This document shows positions 27,598 to 37,904 of a stretch of DNA of 64,000 nt, one piece after another. Position 1 is the first letter of the stretch, and the number at the start of each line of letters is the position of its first letter. Position numbers and translations under genes: made by a program. Source of the stretch: Sphingobacterium kitahiroshimense (GTDB lineage: Bacteria > Bacteroidota > Bacteroidia > Sphingobacteriales > Sphingobacteriaceae). The notes below the pieces were generated by a model. The model searched no databases. It was not told the origin of the DNA and saw only the letters and a program-made list of their open reading frames with translations. The stretch lies in the NCBI RefSeq assembly GCF_025961315.1, contig NZ_JAOQNK010000001.1:1302001-1366000 (forward strand), given 5' to 3'.

Positions 27598-29163
27598 TTA
27601 TTCTTTATCAAAATATTTTTTAAGATCGGATATGCTCTTTATCTGGAGTTCAACAGCATGTTTTCTGCGCATCATTAATGCGTAAGAATTGTTAAATCCT
27701 AATGGCTTCATCCATTGAATTCCATACTGTTTCTGAAATTCAGAATTGACGTATTGATAGGTTTCTTCTGGACTTTTTGTAACCTTTTTTAGATCTCCAT
27801 TTGAGGGCTTTAACAATACCAACAACCCGGTTCCCGTATATTCAGGATAAAAATCTATTGCATCGTTCATCAATGCATCAAAACAGATCTTGGTTCCTCC
27901 CAGTCCTGTTTTGGTCTGCACCCTATAATTCGTATAGCCTTCTATCAGCATTTTATACATTTCGGCAAGAACATACTGCTCGCCAAATATCTTCGAGCCA
28001 ATGCGCACTGTTCCCGCATTTCCACGGTTTGATTTTTTATATAACTTATTTTTAATTAAAAAATCTTTCGCAATTTTTTCAGGAGTTTGATTCAGATAAT
28101 CGGATTTGTAATTCAGATCCGTCATAATAGAATCATTAAATTTTCCGGCCAAGAGATTGAGTGTTTCTTCAAGTTTCGGAAACTTCTCCAATGTTTTTGA
28201 TTTAATAATTGGAGCTGCATAATAAGGCGGAAATATCTTTTTGTCATCTTCCAGAACATATAGATCGAAAGCCTTAATTCTTCCGTCAGTAGAATATCCA
28301 CTAATCAGATCGAGTTCTTCTTCATAAGCTGCTTTATACATAATGGCATCACTTACAACGACAGGATTTACATTAAGTTCGTAAACAGAACGCAAACCAA
28401 GATCTCCATCCTGTCTTCCCATAAATTCCGGCGTAAAACCGGCTGTAATTTTTTGATGGGAAATAGAAGTAACTCCATAGACCACTCCCACCATGATAAG
28501 TGATGCAGGAATGATATATTTTAACTTATGAAAGATTCTATATCCGAATTTTTGTACAACAGCAATTGCCTGATCTAGTATAACCGCCATTAGGGCTGCA
28601 GGAATTGCACCAGATAAGATCATATTGGTATTATTAAGCGATATTCCGCCAAAGATAAATTCACCAAGACCTCCTGCGGCAACAAATGAAGCCAGAGTCG
28701 CAACTCCGACATTAATAACCGCAGCAGTTCTTATTCCTGCAATAATTACAGGCATTGCCAACGGAAATTCTACCTTAAAAAGAAGCTTACTTTTATTCAT
28801 TCCCAAAGCTTTTGCAGCTTCAACAACAATCGGGCTTACCGTTGTGATTCCTGTATATGTATTACGGATAATGGGCAAAAGCGCGTAAATCAGTAAGGCA
28901 ATAATGGCTGGTTTTGCACCGATTCCAAAAATAGGAATCATGAAGCCCAATAAGGCAATACTTGGAATTGTCTGTAAAACTCCTGCCATTCCGAGAACAG
29001 GAGTTGATAATTTCTTTTTGCGGGCAATTAATATTCCTAAGGGCACACCGATAACAATAGCCAGAAGCAATGAAAGAAAAGTCAACCCAAGATGCTGTAT
29101 AATCTGTGTTAGCAGTTTTTCATGCTGCTCCATAATAAACTGCCAGAGACTTTGCTGCGTCAT
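27598..29163 (-). CDS. Glycine-betaine/osmoprotectant ABC permease fused to its binding protein
   Basis: 521 residues. The N-terminal 215 residues form a binding-protein-dependent permease with five or six helices and the EAA-like cytoplasmic loop VVEAAKALGMNKSKLLFKVEFPLAMPVIIAG. The C-terminal 290 residues form an OpuAC-type substrate-binding domain (ITAGFTPEFMGRQDGDLGL, GGTKICFDALMNDAIDFYPEYTGTGLL). The fusion places the binding domain outside the inner membrane next to its channel, as in OpuA/OpuC-type uptake of betaine, carnitine or choline. It overlaps the ATPase gene by four bases. Confidence 0.9.
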   Translation of the reverse strand: MTQQSLWQFIMEQHEKLLTQIIQHLGLTFLSLLLAIVIGVPLGILIARKKKLSTPVLGMAGVLQTIPSIALLGFMIPIFGIGAKPAIIALLIYALLPIIRNTYTGITTVSPIVVEAAKALGMNKSKLLFKVEFPLAMPVIIAGIRTAAVINVGVATLASFVAAGGLGEFIFGGISLNNTNMILSGAIPAALMAVILDQAIAVVQKFGYRIFHKLKYIIPASLIMVGVVYGVTSISHQKITAGFTPEFMGRQDGDLGLRSVYELNVNPVVVSDAIMYKAAYEEELDLISGYSTDGRIKAFDLYVLEDDKKIFPPYYAAPIIKSKTLEKFPKLEETLNLLAGKFNDSIMTDLNYKSDYLNQTPEKIAKDFLIKNKLYKKSNRGNAGTVRIGSKIFGEQYVLAEMYKMLIEGYTNYRVQTKTGLGGTKICFDALMNDAIDFYPEYTGTGLLVLLKPSNGDLKKVTKSPEETYQYVNSEFQKQYGIQWMKPLGFNNSYALMMRRKHAVELQIKSISDLKKYFDKE

Positions 29164-30080
29164 ACGATCTGTAATTTTCTATAATCATTAAACCCCTTGA
29201 TCAGATTTTCATAATGTCCGGTGTTTTTATAATCTGAACTTAATTTTTGTAGGGCATTCCAGACGGTTGTCGTTTCTTTGAAATCGAACTCTTCTAATCT
29301 ATTTTCAGGTTCCATATAGCCTAAAACATCTTTTAAAGTGGCTATTTTGTATTCCAATAAAAGATGGTTTTCAGCAAAAAAATCATGAACAAAGTCATTT
29401 CTTGAATGATACAGCATTTCTTTTGGGGTTCCTGTCTGAATAATTTTCCCTTTATCCATCAGACATATTCGATGTCCTAATTCAAATGCTTCCTGTACAT
29501 CATGCGTCACTAGAATAATAGTTTTATTCTTAAGTTCTTCTAGGGATTTAAATGCTGCATGAATATCGGCTTTTGTAATATTATCTAAAGCTCCGAAAGG
29601 TTCATCCATAAGCAAAACAGGAGTATTTGCGATGAGTGCTCGGGCAATTCCTACTCTTTGCTGCTGTCCACCACTCAGTTCGCCGGGAAACCGTGAAAGC
29701 ATGTCTTCGGAAAGATGAAGTTTATATAAAAGCTCCGCCATTCGATTTTGGATCTTTCTTTTATCCCATTTTAATAATTTGGGGACAATAGCAATATTCT
29801 GTTGAACGGTATAATGAGGAAAGAGCCCGGAATGCTGCATAACAAAACCTATTCCCATCCTTAAATCTTCAATTTTCCGATCACGGATATTCTGACCATT
29901 AATTAAGATATCTCCCGAATCGGCCTCTATAAGGCGGTTGATCATTTTTAGCGTTGTTGTTTTTCCGCAACCACTCGTTCCTAGAAGCACCAGAATCTCA
30001 TGATCATAAGCCTGAAAAGAAATTTGATCAACGGCAGGCTTTCCGTTAAAGCTCTTTGAAACCGATTCTACTGTAATCAT
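29160..30080 (-). CDS. Glycine-betaine/osmoprotectant ABC ATPase
   Basis: 306 residues. Walker A GTSGCGKTT (34-42), Q-loop FVMQHSGLFPH, signature LSGGQQQR, Walker B VLLMDEPFGALD and the H-loop VTHDVQEAF are all intact. The C-terminal 65 residues are too short for the paired CBS domains of OpuAA/OpuCA, so ionic-strength sensing via CBS is missing. It energises the fused permease/binding protein encoded immediately downstream and is the first gene of the operon. Confidence 0.9.
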   Translation of the reverse strand: MITVESVSKSFNGKPAVDQISFQAYDHEILVLLGTSGCGKTTTLKMINRLIEADSGDILINGQNIRDRKIEDLRMGIGFVMQHSGLFPHYTVQQNIAIVPKLLKWDKRKIQNRMAELLYKLHLSEDMLSRFPGELSGGQQQRVGIARALIANTPVLLMDEPFGALDNITKADIHAAFKSLEELKNKTIILVTHDVQEAFELGHRICLMDKGKIIQTGTPKEMLYHSRNDFVHDFFAENHLLLEYKIATLKDVLGYMEPENRLEEFDFKETTTVWNALQKLSSDYKNTGHYENLIKGFNDYRKLQIV

Positions 30081-30404
30081 AGGTACATTACTGAATTAGT
30101 TGTATGTCTGTGAACTGTCATTTCAGACTGGTTTGGAAAAACTTTCAATTTATTATTACTGCTGTTTCCTCGTGATGTGATTTCAGAAGTTCATCTTATT
30201 AATGATTTATCTAGCGCAGATTCAAAATCTTTTCTAAACGCCGAAAAATCTCGACAATATACCGATGATAAAGCATTAATTAATAAAATAAGGATTACAA
30301 ATTTTAACTTCATTATTAAAACAGTTAGGATCAAATAATCTATTATATAACAATTTACATATATTTTATCACTTTTACTATGATAATTTCATAATGTTTT
30401 TATA
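30081..30404. other. Intergenic region upstream of the betaine operon
   Basis: About 320 bases with no recognisable gene. The part next to 30080 should hold the operon's promoter. Confidence 0.4.
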
Positions 30405-30780
30405 TAACATAAAAGCCACATCTCAACATATTGTCTTACCTAAACATATGAATTCAAAATTTATTTACTTATAAGAATTAACAGTAAGATACTCTCCTGT
30501 TATCGCTATTATTGACTAAAGTCGCATGGTCGGTCTTGGTAAAGTCATCAAAACAGCATGATTAGTATGGCTGCCATATAATCAGCTGATTGCTGAACAA
30601 TGATGGTATTTATTTTACAGTTCAACTGCTCACCTTTTTATTTTTTCAAAAACAAGATGGCCTCTGAACGGTTATTAATTTTAATTTCCGATGTCTGTAC
30701 TTTTTGGGTAAAGTCAAATGTAAACAACTACTATCCTGCTTTCATAACCAACATAATGGTAAATACATTGTTCTACTCTT
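30405..30780 (-). pseudogene. Near full-length decayed copy of the NTF2-like gene
   Basis: The whole gene at 3 kb can be followed here in order: worn terminator (AAAAGCCACATCTC), ATTTACTTATAAG, TATTGACTAAAGTCGCATGGTCGG, TTTTACAGTTCAACTGCTCACCTTTTT, TCTGAACGGTTATTAAT, GTAAACAACTACT and finally CATAACCAACATAATG. Many stops, frameshifts and small deletions make it non-functional. Same orientation as the other copies. Confidence 0.7.
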
Positions 30781-30904
30781 GTCCGAGGGAATAGAATTAA
30801 TCACTATAATTCAGAACGTTTGATAATAATCAAAGCCGATAATGCAAAATTACTTCAACAAAGCATAGACTTCTATTTGTAATAAGTCTAAATAGAACGT
30901 ATAT

Positions 30905-31477
30905 TTGAACGCTTTGAATACCTCAGTACATAAAATAGAGATTAACAAAAGACGTTTTGAAGAGTTGTTCCAATTGTATTGGAAGAGGATGTATTCATTT
31001 GCCCTCAAAAGCCTTGGAGACGAGGATGATGCCAAGGAGATCGTTCAGGAGGTTTTTAAATCACTGTGGGAAAGAAGGCAGCATCTTCAATTGCAAGATG
31101 CCGAACGCTATCTATTGCGTTCAGTAAAATTAAAATCGCTGGAATTTCTAAGAAATAAAGGGAATAAGGAGCGGCATCATGACTTGATTTCAAACAGTAA
31201 AAGTGAATTGTACGAGGATAATAATCTGTATTACAAAGAACTTAAAAATCATTTAGATAATGCGGTGGACTCATTGCCAACGCAATGCAAAAATGTTTAT
31301 AAACTGAGTCGCGACGAAGGATTGACCAATAAAGAAATAGCAAATAACTTATTAATTTCAGAACGGGCGGTCGAATATCATATCAGCAGGGCATTAGCTG
31401 TTATTAAGATCAGACTTAAAAAATATTGCAATATCAACATTGCTCGATTTCTATTAATTTCTTTTTTGTACTTTTGA
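30905..31477 (+). CDS. FecI-like ECF sigma factor
   Basis: 190 residues of the Bacteroidota FecI-like sigma-70 group. Region 2 is FEELFQLYWKRMYSFALKSLGDEDDAKEIVQEVFKSLWERR; region 4 is LPTQCKNVYKLSRDEGLTNKEIANNLLISERAVEYHISRAL. The reading frame opens at a TTG (30905); an ATG further in is not obvious before region 2, so the start is uncertain by a few codons. It should direct RNA polymerase to the uptake genes downstream. The next gene, a FecR-like protein, starts immediately after its stop. Confidence 0.88.
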   Translation: MNALNTSVHKIEINKRRFEELFQLYWKRMYSFALKSLGDEDDAKEIVQEVFKSLWERRQHLQLQDAERYLLRSVKLKSLEFLRNKGNKERHHDLISNSKSELYEDNNLYYKELKNHLDNAVDSLPTQCKNVYKLSRDEGLTNKEIANNLLISERAVEYHISRALAVIKIRLKKYCNINIARFLLISFLYF

Positions 31478-32101
31478 ATGTATTCGGATTATCAAAAAAT
31501 GGAAATCAACCAAGAAATACTAAAAAAATATGCTTCTGGGCAATGTTCAGAGGCGGACAAGCATTTAGTCGAAAAATGGTTGAATAATGATTCCTGGGAT
31601 AGCATCTCGGAAAGCAATCATGCAAATGAAGAAGTTGGATCTGCGATATGGGATAAAATCATTACAGATGCTACTTTAAACAGGAAAATAAAGTGGGGAA
31701 AAATTGCAGCAGCGGCGGCGGTCGTTTTTGCGTTGGGTTGTTCTATTTTTTATCTTACCCACCCTTCTTTGGATAATCATACTTTTACAAATACATCTGT
31801 TGAAAATAGTAAGTTCTTTATCGAAGACCATTACGATGTGCAGTTAAGTAAGAATAGTACCGCTAATATTAATCTCGTCAATAGAACACTGACTTTTTCG
31901 GGAGACTTTATCTTAAAACCTAAAAGAGATTTCGAACTACTGGACAGTAATCATAATATGTTAGTATTTAAAGCTGGAAGAGAATATTTTGTGTCTGATT
32001 CTCCAGATTTTGGTAAAATCGTGGCGTTTCAAAAAAGTGATCTGGCTTTTTTACCATCAAATATGCAAATTAAAATCAGAGAACAATTTCTAAGCATTTA
32101 A
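31478..32101 (+). CDS. Short FecR-like anti-sigma protein
   Basis: 207 residues. The N-terminal 65 residues resemble the cytoplasmic sigma-binding part of FecR proteins (EILKKYASGQCSEADKHLVEKWL). One transmembrane helix follows (GKIAAAAAVVFALGCSIFYLTH, about residues 75-96), then a periplasmic part with the FecR-like beta pattern (STANINLVNRTLTFSGD). It is much shorter than usual FecR (about 330 residues), having lost the C-terminal signalling domain that normally contacts a receptor. It probably holds the adjacent sigma factor, but how it is released is unclear. Confidence 0.75.
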   Translation: MYSDYQKMEINQEILKKYASGQCSEADKHLVEKWLNNDSWDSISESNHANEEVGSAIWDKIITDATLNRKIKWGKIAAAAAVVFALGCSIFYLTHPSLDNHTFTNTSVENSKFFIEDHYDVQLSKNSTANINLVNRTLTFSGDFILKPKRDFELLDSNHNMLVFKAGREYFVSDSPDFGKIVAFQKSDLAFLPSNMQIKIREQFLSI

Positions 32102-32110
32102 TACACAAGC

Positions 32111-33310
32111 ATGAAGCGATTACTAGTGTTGTTTTTCCTTGTAACTTTCATTTTTTCTTGTAAACAAACTCCTGAAAAAAATATAGATCCCAATTTTGTC
32201 TTTTGCCTGTTCAACAAAGATGAAAGTCCAACAAGCTTTTTGTTTTCTGAAAATTTAGATGATACAGATAGCCTAACTCTTCAAATCCAACTTTCTACCG
32301 CCCGTATACAAGAGCGAGAATATATTTATAAAAACGGCTTCTTTTATCGATTATCAAGTAGAACAAGTGTTTTTACTAAATATCAATTGCAGGGTTCATC
32401 CTTAGTTATTATAGACAGCCTACCATTAAAGAACAGTGATTTTGAAACCATAACATGGAAAGATAATAATAATCTAATTGCAGTTTGCAGAGAAGATCTT
32501 GCGGAAAAAAAATCTCAAGCCCACGTCTATCAGATCGATGTTGCCGCTATGAAAATCATAAAAGAAGATACACTTGTCTTACCTTTTGCGACAGAAGAAT
32601 ACAAGTCACTACATCTCGGTCTTGTCGATGTTGAAAATGAAGCTCTTTGGTTAGCCTACTCCTTTTTTAAAGCTACTGGAAAATACGGACATACAACCTC
32701 CGATACAACCTATTACGCAACCATAAAATACGACAGCTTTAAACTTGTAAATATTCAGAAAGAAACCCGTTCAACTTATCCTGGAGGCTTCAATATCATA
32801 CAATCCTATAGTTTTAAAGATGAACAGGGTGATTACTATTTTATGACTAACCCGGGTATAGCCCTAGGTAATAACCCCAATTTACCAACAGCTATCTTCA
32901 GAAAAAATAAAGGGCAGCAGCTAGTCGATCAAGACTATATGATCAATATTTCGAAGATAATCGGAAATCACGCTTACGGGATATGGTACGTTGGCAATGG
33001 AAGGGCTATTATCCGTAATGAGCAAAAGAAACTGTATACAGATTTCTCTAATTTTCATGCTGTCTATCAGTTTGAATATCGATTAGTGGATTTAAAATCC
33101 GGTTCCATTGAGAAAATCGACCTTCCATTGGATAAAGGTACGCAGAAAGAAAATGTCTGGACTGACAAAAAATTCGTATATATAGCCATAGATGATTCAA
33201 ATGACGAACATCGCGTTTGGAAATATAACCTGCAGACAAAAGAAATTTCGAAAGGTATCAAACTTCCAAATACGACGAACTTTACCGTCCGTATGAATTA
33301 TTTGAAGTAA
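32111..33310 (+). CDS. Surface/periplasmic lipoprotein, DUF4374-like
   Basis: 399 residues. Signal with lipobox: LVLFFLVTFIFSCKQTPE. The mature part is a repeating beta pattern consistent with a propeller, resembling the second lipoprotein of this locus (35890) in length, layout and ending (VWKYNLQTKEISKGIKLP... against YEYDPANNSVKRGAEIDP...). I place it in or near DUF4374, whose genes accompany siderophore-type TonB receptors; the match is weaker than for its partner. It follows the FecR-like gene by nine bases. Confidence 0.6.
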   Translation: MKRLLVLFFLVTFIFSCKQTPEKNIDPNFVFCLFNKDESPTSFLFSENLDDTDSLTLQIQLSTARIQEREYIYKNGFFYRLSSRTSVFTKYQLQGSSLVIIDSLPLKNSDFETITWKDNNNLIAVCREDLAEKKSQAHVYQIDVAAMKIIKEDTLVLPFATEEYKSLHLGLVDVENEALWLAYSFFKATGKYGHTTSDTTYYATIKYDSFKLVNIQKETRSTYPGGFNIIQSYSFKDEQGDYYFMTNPGIALGNNPNLPTAIFRKNKGQQLVDQDYMINISKIIGNHAYGIWYVGNGRAIIRNEQKKLYTDFSNFHAVYQFEYRLVDLKSGSIEKIDLPLDKGTQKENVWTDKKFVYIAIDDSNDEHRVWKYNLQTKEISKGIKLPNTTNFTVRMNYLK

Positions 33311-33443
33311 TAATACATTTCCGTATTAAAAAAATAAACCTCATAATCAACCACTTGTATATTTTTTAAAAAAATAACGAATATCAACATTCGGTAATTG
33401 ATAAGTATAGGCAACCCTCTTATATATACTTAATCTAAATAAA

Positions 33444-35867
33444 ATGTTGAAGTCAACATCTACTTTTGTACTGTTATTCATTTTTACTGTATTTACTCAG
33501 GCACAAACCTCCAAAAAGAATGCTATTTCAGGTTTTGTCAAAGATAACTTTGGAAAACCGATTGTAGGAGCCACCATACTTCTTAAAGATCAACCCATGG
33601 GTACCTCGTCAGATGTAGACGGATATTATAAATTACAGACAACAGTATCTAATGAAGCCATTATACGCGTGACCGCAGTTGGATATAGACCTCAAGAAAG
33701 AACCTTAGACAATAAATTAATACAGGATTTTCAGCTTAAAGAAGATCACAATTATATCGATGAAGTTACTATATCCGCACGTGGAAAAACTGAAAATGAG
33801 CATCAAGTAGCATCGATAAAGCGTTCAGGATTCAATGTGAGCGTCATTGATATGAACAAGCATGCCAATGAAGCCGCAAATTTAACCCAAGTTTTGAAAA
33901 GAGCCACTGGAGTAACGATACGTGAAGATGGTGGATTGGGATCCAATTTTATATTTCGGATCAATGGATTAGATGCAAAAATTTACATCGACGGTGTCCC
34001 CATGGAGAACTTTGGTACATCAATGTCTTTAAATAATATCCCCGTCAATCTTATAGACCGTGTTGAAGTTTATAAGGGTGTAGTACCTGCATTTTTAGGT
34101 TCTGATGCCTTAGGCGGTGCCGTCAATATCATTACCAAACGTCGCGCAAGACCTTATTTGGACCTCAGTTATTCGCTTGGCTCCTTCAATACGCATCAAG
34201 CCGCAGTAGTGGGTACATTTACCAATCCGAAAAGCAAACTATCACTCCGAATGAATGCATTTTACAATCATTCTGACAATGATTATACCATGTACACAGC
34301 AGAAAAGTACAATGTTATTTTAGAAAAGACTGTCGATAATAAATTTGTTCCCGTGCCTAAAGTCAAGCGATTTAACGATGCTTACACTTCTGCCATGGGA
34401 CAGTTAGAAGCTGGTTTCAGGGATGTATCTTGGGCTGATCAATTTTATGCAGGTCTGACTTATTCCCAAAATCATAAAGAGAACCAACTAGGAGCTTCCA
34501 TTAACAAGGTGTATGGCGGATCATGGTCTGAAAGTAACTATTTGATGCCAACCCTGAGTTACAAAAAAAACAATTTCGTTATAAACCGTCTTTACGCCGA
34601 CGTTTTCACAAGTTATAGTTACGACACTCGATATGTAAGAGATACCGCATTGTATAATTACGACTGGTCTGGAGGTTGGATATCAAATCAAATCGGTACA
34701 ACGCCCAACCCGCAGAAAGATGTAAAGTATAATTTGTCGAATTACTTAGCGCGGGTCAATTTAAACTACGATTTTGATGAAGCCCGTAATCAAAGTTTAA
34801 ACTTCAACTACAACTTTAACAGCAACAACCAAAAAGAATATGATAGAATCGGGAACTACGACCGATCTGGATTACCATCCTATTTGGGAAGACATATTTT
34901 AGGTTTATCATGGCAAAACCAATGGTTTGATAAACGATTATCAAATGTTTTAGCGATAAAATATTATCGATTAGATGCATCCAAAGATATTGATGAACGA
35001 AAATTTGATGCAAATAACGAGTTGCTAAGTGGAGACATCATTCATCAAAAAAAACAAGGCAGTTATTATAGCATGAGTATTGCCTCAAGGTATAGAATCA
35101 CAAAAGATGGTGGATGGAAGCTGTCGTATGAAAGAGCATATAACTTACCATCCATGACGGGCCTTTTTGGCGACGGCCAAAATATTACGTCCAATTGGGA
35201 TTTAAAACCTGAACGCAGCGATAATATCAACACCGGATTTTACTACAATACTTTCATCAACCAGGATCATTTTATCAATGTAGATGTAACGGGTTTCTAC
35301 AGATTAGCAGATCATTATATTAACACCCGCGCCGTTACACAGAATGGAAACGATTATTTTCAATATTACAACGTTGATGGTGTCAAGCTCTATGGCTTTG
35401 AAGCTGAAGTGAAATATGGATTTAAGGATCTTTTTGCTATTACGCTCAATGGCTCTTACGATAAAGCCATCGACAATGCAAAATACACAGATGATTCCGG
35501 TAATCAACAGGTCAGCTTAAATTATGGCCACCAACTTGCCAATCGTCCATGGATCTATGGAAACGTAGATGTAAGCCTTATCCAGAATAACTGGTTTCAA
35601 AAAGGAAGCAGAATACAATTATCCTATTTACATCAATATTCCCACTGGTTTTACCTTACAGAAGCATACCTCGGTTCTTTTGAATCCAAAGATCATATTC
35701 CGTCTCAAAATATCCATTCCGCTGTACTTAGCTATGCTTGGGATCGTAATAAATACAACGTATCCTTTGAAGGCAGAAACCTGACCGATGAAAGAGCATA
35801 CGACAATTTTCGCCTCCAAAAGCCTGGACGTGCATTTTATGTCAAGCTGAGATTATCAATCATGTAA
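33444..35867 (+). CDS. TonB-dependent siderophore-type receptor
   Basis: 807 residues. Signal peptide (FVLLFIFTVFTQAQ), then a carboxypeptidase-regulatory-like domain (ISGFVKDNFGKPIVGATILLKD, about residues 28-110), the plug domain (residues about 125-230; TQVLKRATGVTIREDGGLGSNF, IYIDGVPMENFG, DRVEVYKGVVPAFLGSDALGGAVNIITK) and a 22-strand-type barrel ending in AFYVKLRLSIM. There is no STN domain, so classical FecA-type signalling to the FecR-like protein is not expected. It would take up a ferric chelate or another bulky ligand using TonB energy. Confidence 0.92.
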   Translation: MLKSTSTFVLLFIFTVFTQAQTSKKNAISGFVKDNFGKPIVGATILLKDQPMGTSSDVDGYYKLQTTVSNEAIIRVTAVGYRPQERTLDNKLIQDFQLKEDHNYIDEVTISARGKTENEHQVASIKRSGFNVSVIDMNKHANEAANLTQVLKRATGVTIREDGGLGSNFIFRINGLDAKIYIDGVPMENFGTSMSLNNIPVNLIDRVEVYKGVVPAFLGSDALGGAVNIITKRRARPYLDLSYSLGSFNTHQAAVVGTFTNPKSKLSLRMNAFYNHSDNDYTMYTAEKYNVILEKTVDNKFVPVPKVKRFNDAYTSAMGQLEAGFRDVSWADQFYAGLTYSQNHKENQLGASINKVYGGSWSESNYLMPTLSYKKNNFVINRLYADVFTSYSYDTRYVRDTALYNYDWSGGWISNQIGTTPNPQKDVKYNLSNYLARVNLNYDFDEARNQSLNFNYNFNSNNQKEYDRIGNYDRSGLPSYLGRHILGLSWQNQWFDKRLSNVLAIKYYRLDASKDIDERKFDANNELLSGDIIHQKKQGSYYSMSIASRYRITKDGGWKLSYERAYNLPSMTGLFGDGQNITSNWDLKPERSDNINTGFYYNTFINQDHFINVDVTGFYRLADHYINTRAVTQNGNDYFQYYNVDGVKLYGFEAEVKYGFKDLFAITLNGSYDKAIDNAKYTDDSGNQQVSLNYGHQLANRPWIYGNVDVSLIQNNWFQKGSRIQLSYLHQYSHWFYLTEAYLGSFESKDHIPSQNIHSAVLSYAWDRNKYNVSFEGRNLTDERAYDNFRLQKPGRAFYVKLRLSIM

Positions 35868-35889
35868 AAACAATAAATACATATTTTTT

Positions 35890-37113
35890 ATGAAAATCAA
35901 CAAATTCGCCATCGCAATATTCGCTGCGACAGTATTATTTTCTTCTTGTAAGAAGTCTCCTGAAATCAACAGCCCTGAAAAGCCAACACAGAATTCAAAT
36001 AGCTTATATAGTGTATGGGTGACGACCGCATCGGGTTCTTCCTACCTGCTCACTGCAGACAATTTGATGAAAGATACTCTATTGACTCCCAACAACAATC
36101 AAGGAATCGATATTACGTCTCACCTTCCCGCATCTTTTTATGCTATTTACGCCTATGCCTATGAAGGGAAATACTATATATCCAATGATGGTACAAGGTT
36201 TAGTCAATTTGAAATCCTAAATAGCAAATCCTGGAAAGAGACCAATAACTATGCCTTCCCTGGAAATTTTTATTTAGGAAAAGTTTTAAAAAATATCAGT
36301 ACAAAAGATGAAATGGTCGTCACTAAAACGGCCGGTGTTACGAATAAAGAGAAAAATGTACTGGAACAACCCATCTACTTTATGAATGTCAACAACATGA
36401 CCATCAATAAGACAGTTGGTGTGGAAATACCAATGATCAAATTTAATCCTAAAACTCCAGAAGGAAAAGATCATAACCCCTATATCGTACCGACAAGCTT
36501 CACGCAAAGAGGTGACAAATTATTTGTTGGTCACAAATATAGAAGTAATGAGACACGTCAGGATATCATCGATACAGCATACATGTATGTTTGCGATTAC
36601 CCAAGTTTGGCCAATGGTAAAATTATAAAAGATGGACGCGGTGGCTTTACCGCTGGACACTGGGAGGTACAAACACTGTCTTTCACAGACGACAATAACG
36701 ACCTGTATATCGTAACTAAAAAAACCAATGCGGCTACCTATGCTCTTTTACGTATTAAATCGGGCGAAACGACCTTCGATCCAACTTATTTCTTTGATTT
36801 AAAAGATTATAACGTATTCAAAAATAGTACTGCACAGGTACAAAAATTAGGAAACGGTAAAGTTTATATCAGTCCATATGTCATAGATCCTTCAAACAAA
36901 AAAGTTATTGCGGATCTAAGAATTCTAGTTGGTGGCGGTGAATCAAAAACAACAATGAATTTTATGGAGAATGGTAAACTGTACGATGTATTCAAAACAG
37001 ACGAAGCGAAATGGTTTGTATATGAATACGATCCGGCTAATAATTCCGTAAAACGTGGCGCCGAGATCGACCCGGGAATTACGCAAGTTTATCATCTGAA
37101 TAAACTCAAATAA
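35890..37113 (+). CDS. DUF4374 lipoprotein
   Basis: 407 residues with signal and lipobox (FAATVLFSSCKKSPE). The body has the pattern of DUF4374: SVWVTTASGSSYLLTADNL, YISNDGTRFSQFEIL, KDEMVVTKTA, HNPYIVPTSFTQRGDKLFVGHKY and a C-terminal YDPANNSVKRGAEI. These are probably surface-exposed propeller proteins working with TonB-dependent receptors of iron-chelate uptake. It starts 22 bases after the receptor gene and is the second such protein in the locus. Confidence 0.8.
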   Translation: MKINKFAIAIFAATVLFSSCKKSPEINSPEKPTQNSNSLYSVWVTTASGSSYLLTADNLMKDTLLTPNNNQGIDITSHLPASFYAIYAYAYEGKYYISNDGTRFSQFEILNSKSWKETNNYAFPGNFYLGKVLKNISTKDEMVVTKTAGVTNKEKNVLEQPIYFMNVNNMTINKTVGVEIPMIKFNPKTPEGKDHNPYIVPTSFTQRGDKLFVGHKYRSNETRQDIIDTAYMYVCDYPSLANGKIIKDGRGGFTAGHWEVQTLSFTDDNNDLYIVTKKTNAATYALLRIKSGETTFDPTYFFDLKDYNVFKNSTAQVQKLGNGKVYISPYVIDPSNKKVIADLRILVGGGESKTTMNFMENGKLYDVFKTDEAKWFVYEYDPANNSVKRGAEIDPGITQVYHLNKLK

Positions 37114-37129
37114 AATTAAACAACTTTTA

Positions 37130-37170
37130 AGAAATACCGAGGAGGTATCACATTCCGGCTCGGTATTTCT
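37130..37170 (+). terminator. Hairpin between the DUF4374 and DUF4198 genes
   Basis: AGAAATACCGAG (37130-37141) pairs perfectly with CTCGGTATTTCT (37159-37170) across a 17-base loop. Only a weak T-rich exit follows, so it may attenuate or protect the transcript rather than end it. Confidence 0.6.
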
Positions 37171-37198
37171 CTATTCAAAAACCCGAAAGTTAAACTAT

Positions 37199-37897
37199 AT
37201 GAAAAAATTAATATTCACACTCCTCTCCTTTTTTATCGTTCTATCGGCTTCGGCACATGCGGTATTTATTGAAACCTCACTAAAGGGCATTCAAGGAAAA
37301 TCCCACGCTATAAAAATAGTCTATGGCGAACCTGATGAACATGAAGTCATCTCCAAATGGTGGTGGTACAAAGCAGGTATGGAAATTACATTGACACTGA
37401 TTAAACCGGATGGCAGCACCTCGTCTTTAACCACTACCGCAAAGGATGATCACCTTTTGACGTCATTCATTCCTGACCAAGACGGCATGTATCATGTTTC
37501 TCTAAAAAGAGATACTGAAAGGAAGGAAGGCGCTAAAACACAATATCAGATCAATGCAATAGCAACCATTCAAGTCGGAAATTCCACCATTGGCAATACA
37601 GCAACGCACCTTGATAATGAGTTATTTGTCTTCGCTGAACAAACTGCATTTAAAAATAAAAAAGAAGTCACTCTGACTTTATTCCAAAAAGGCAAGCCTG
37701 CATCCAATACCGCGGTTCAAATCATTGCACCTAGTGGCTGGATTAAATGGTTGGAAACAGATGAGCAAGGTCGAGTCAAATTTACTCCCGAATGGAAAGG
37801 CAAATATTATGCTGAAGTCTCTAAAAGAGAAAAAGTAACAGGACAGGATTTTGAAGAGTACAGCCGAACGAGTTCGATGAGCTTTGCTGTAAAATAA
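37199..37897 (+). CDS. DUF4198 periplasmic protein
   Basis: 232 residues. Signal peptide LIFTLLSFFIVLSASAHA. The mature N-terminus HAVFIETSLKGIQGK and the two Ig-like halves (KIVYGEPDEHE..., then KGKPASNTAVQIIAPSGWIKWLETDEQGRVKFTPEWKGKYYAEV) match DUF4198/NikM-like proteins linked to metal uptake. The His at the mature N-terminus may bind metal, as in related families; that is inference. It precedes the PepSY gene by a few bases, so the two are co-transcribed. Confidence 0.82.
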   Translation: MKKLIFTLLSFFIVLSASAHAVFIETSLKGIQGKSHAIKIVYGEPDEHEVISKWWWYKAGMEITLTLIKPDGSTSSLTTTAKDDHLLTSFIPDQDGMYHVSLKRDTERKEGAKTQYQINAIATIQVGNSTIGNTATHLDNELFVFAEQTAFKNKKEVTLTLFQKGKPASNTAVQIIAPSGWIKWLETDEQGRVKFTPEWKGKYYAEVSKREKVTGQDFEEYSRTSSMSFAVK

Positions 37898-37904
37898 ATT
37901 GAGG

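Noticed and set aside
3011..30780. Family hairpins as integron attC sites
   Set aside because: The hairpins are ordinary intrinsic terminators with T runs directly behind the genes, there is no integrase, and the copies lie in unrelated contexts kilobases apart.
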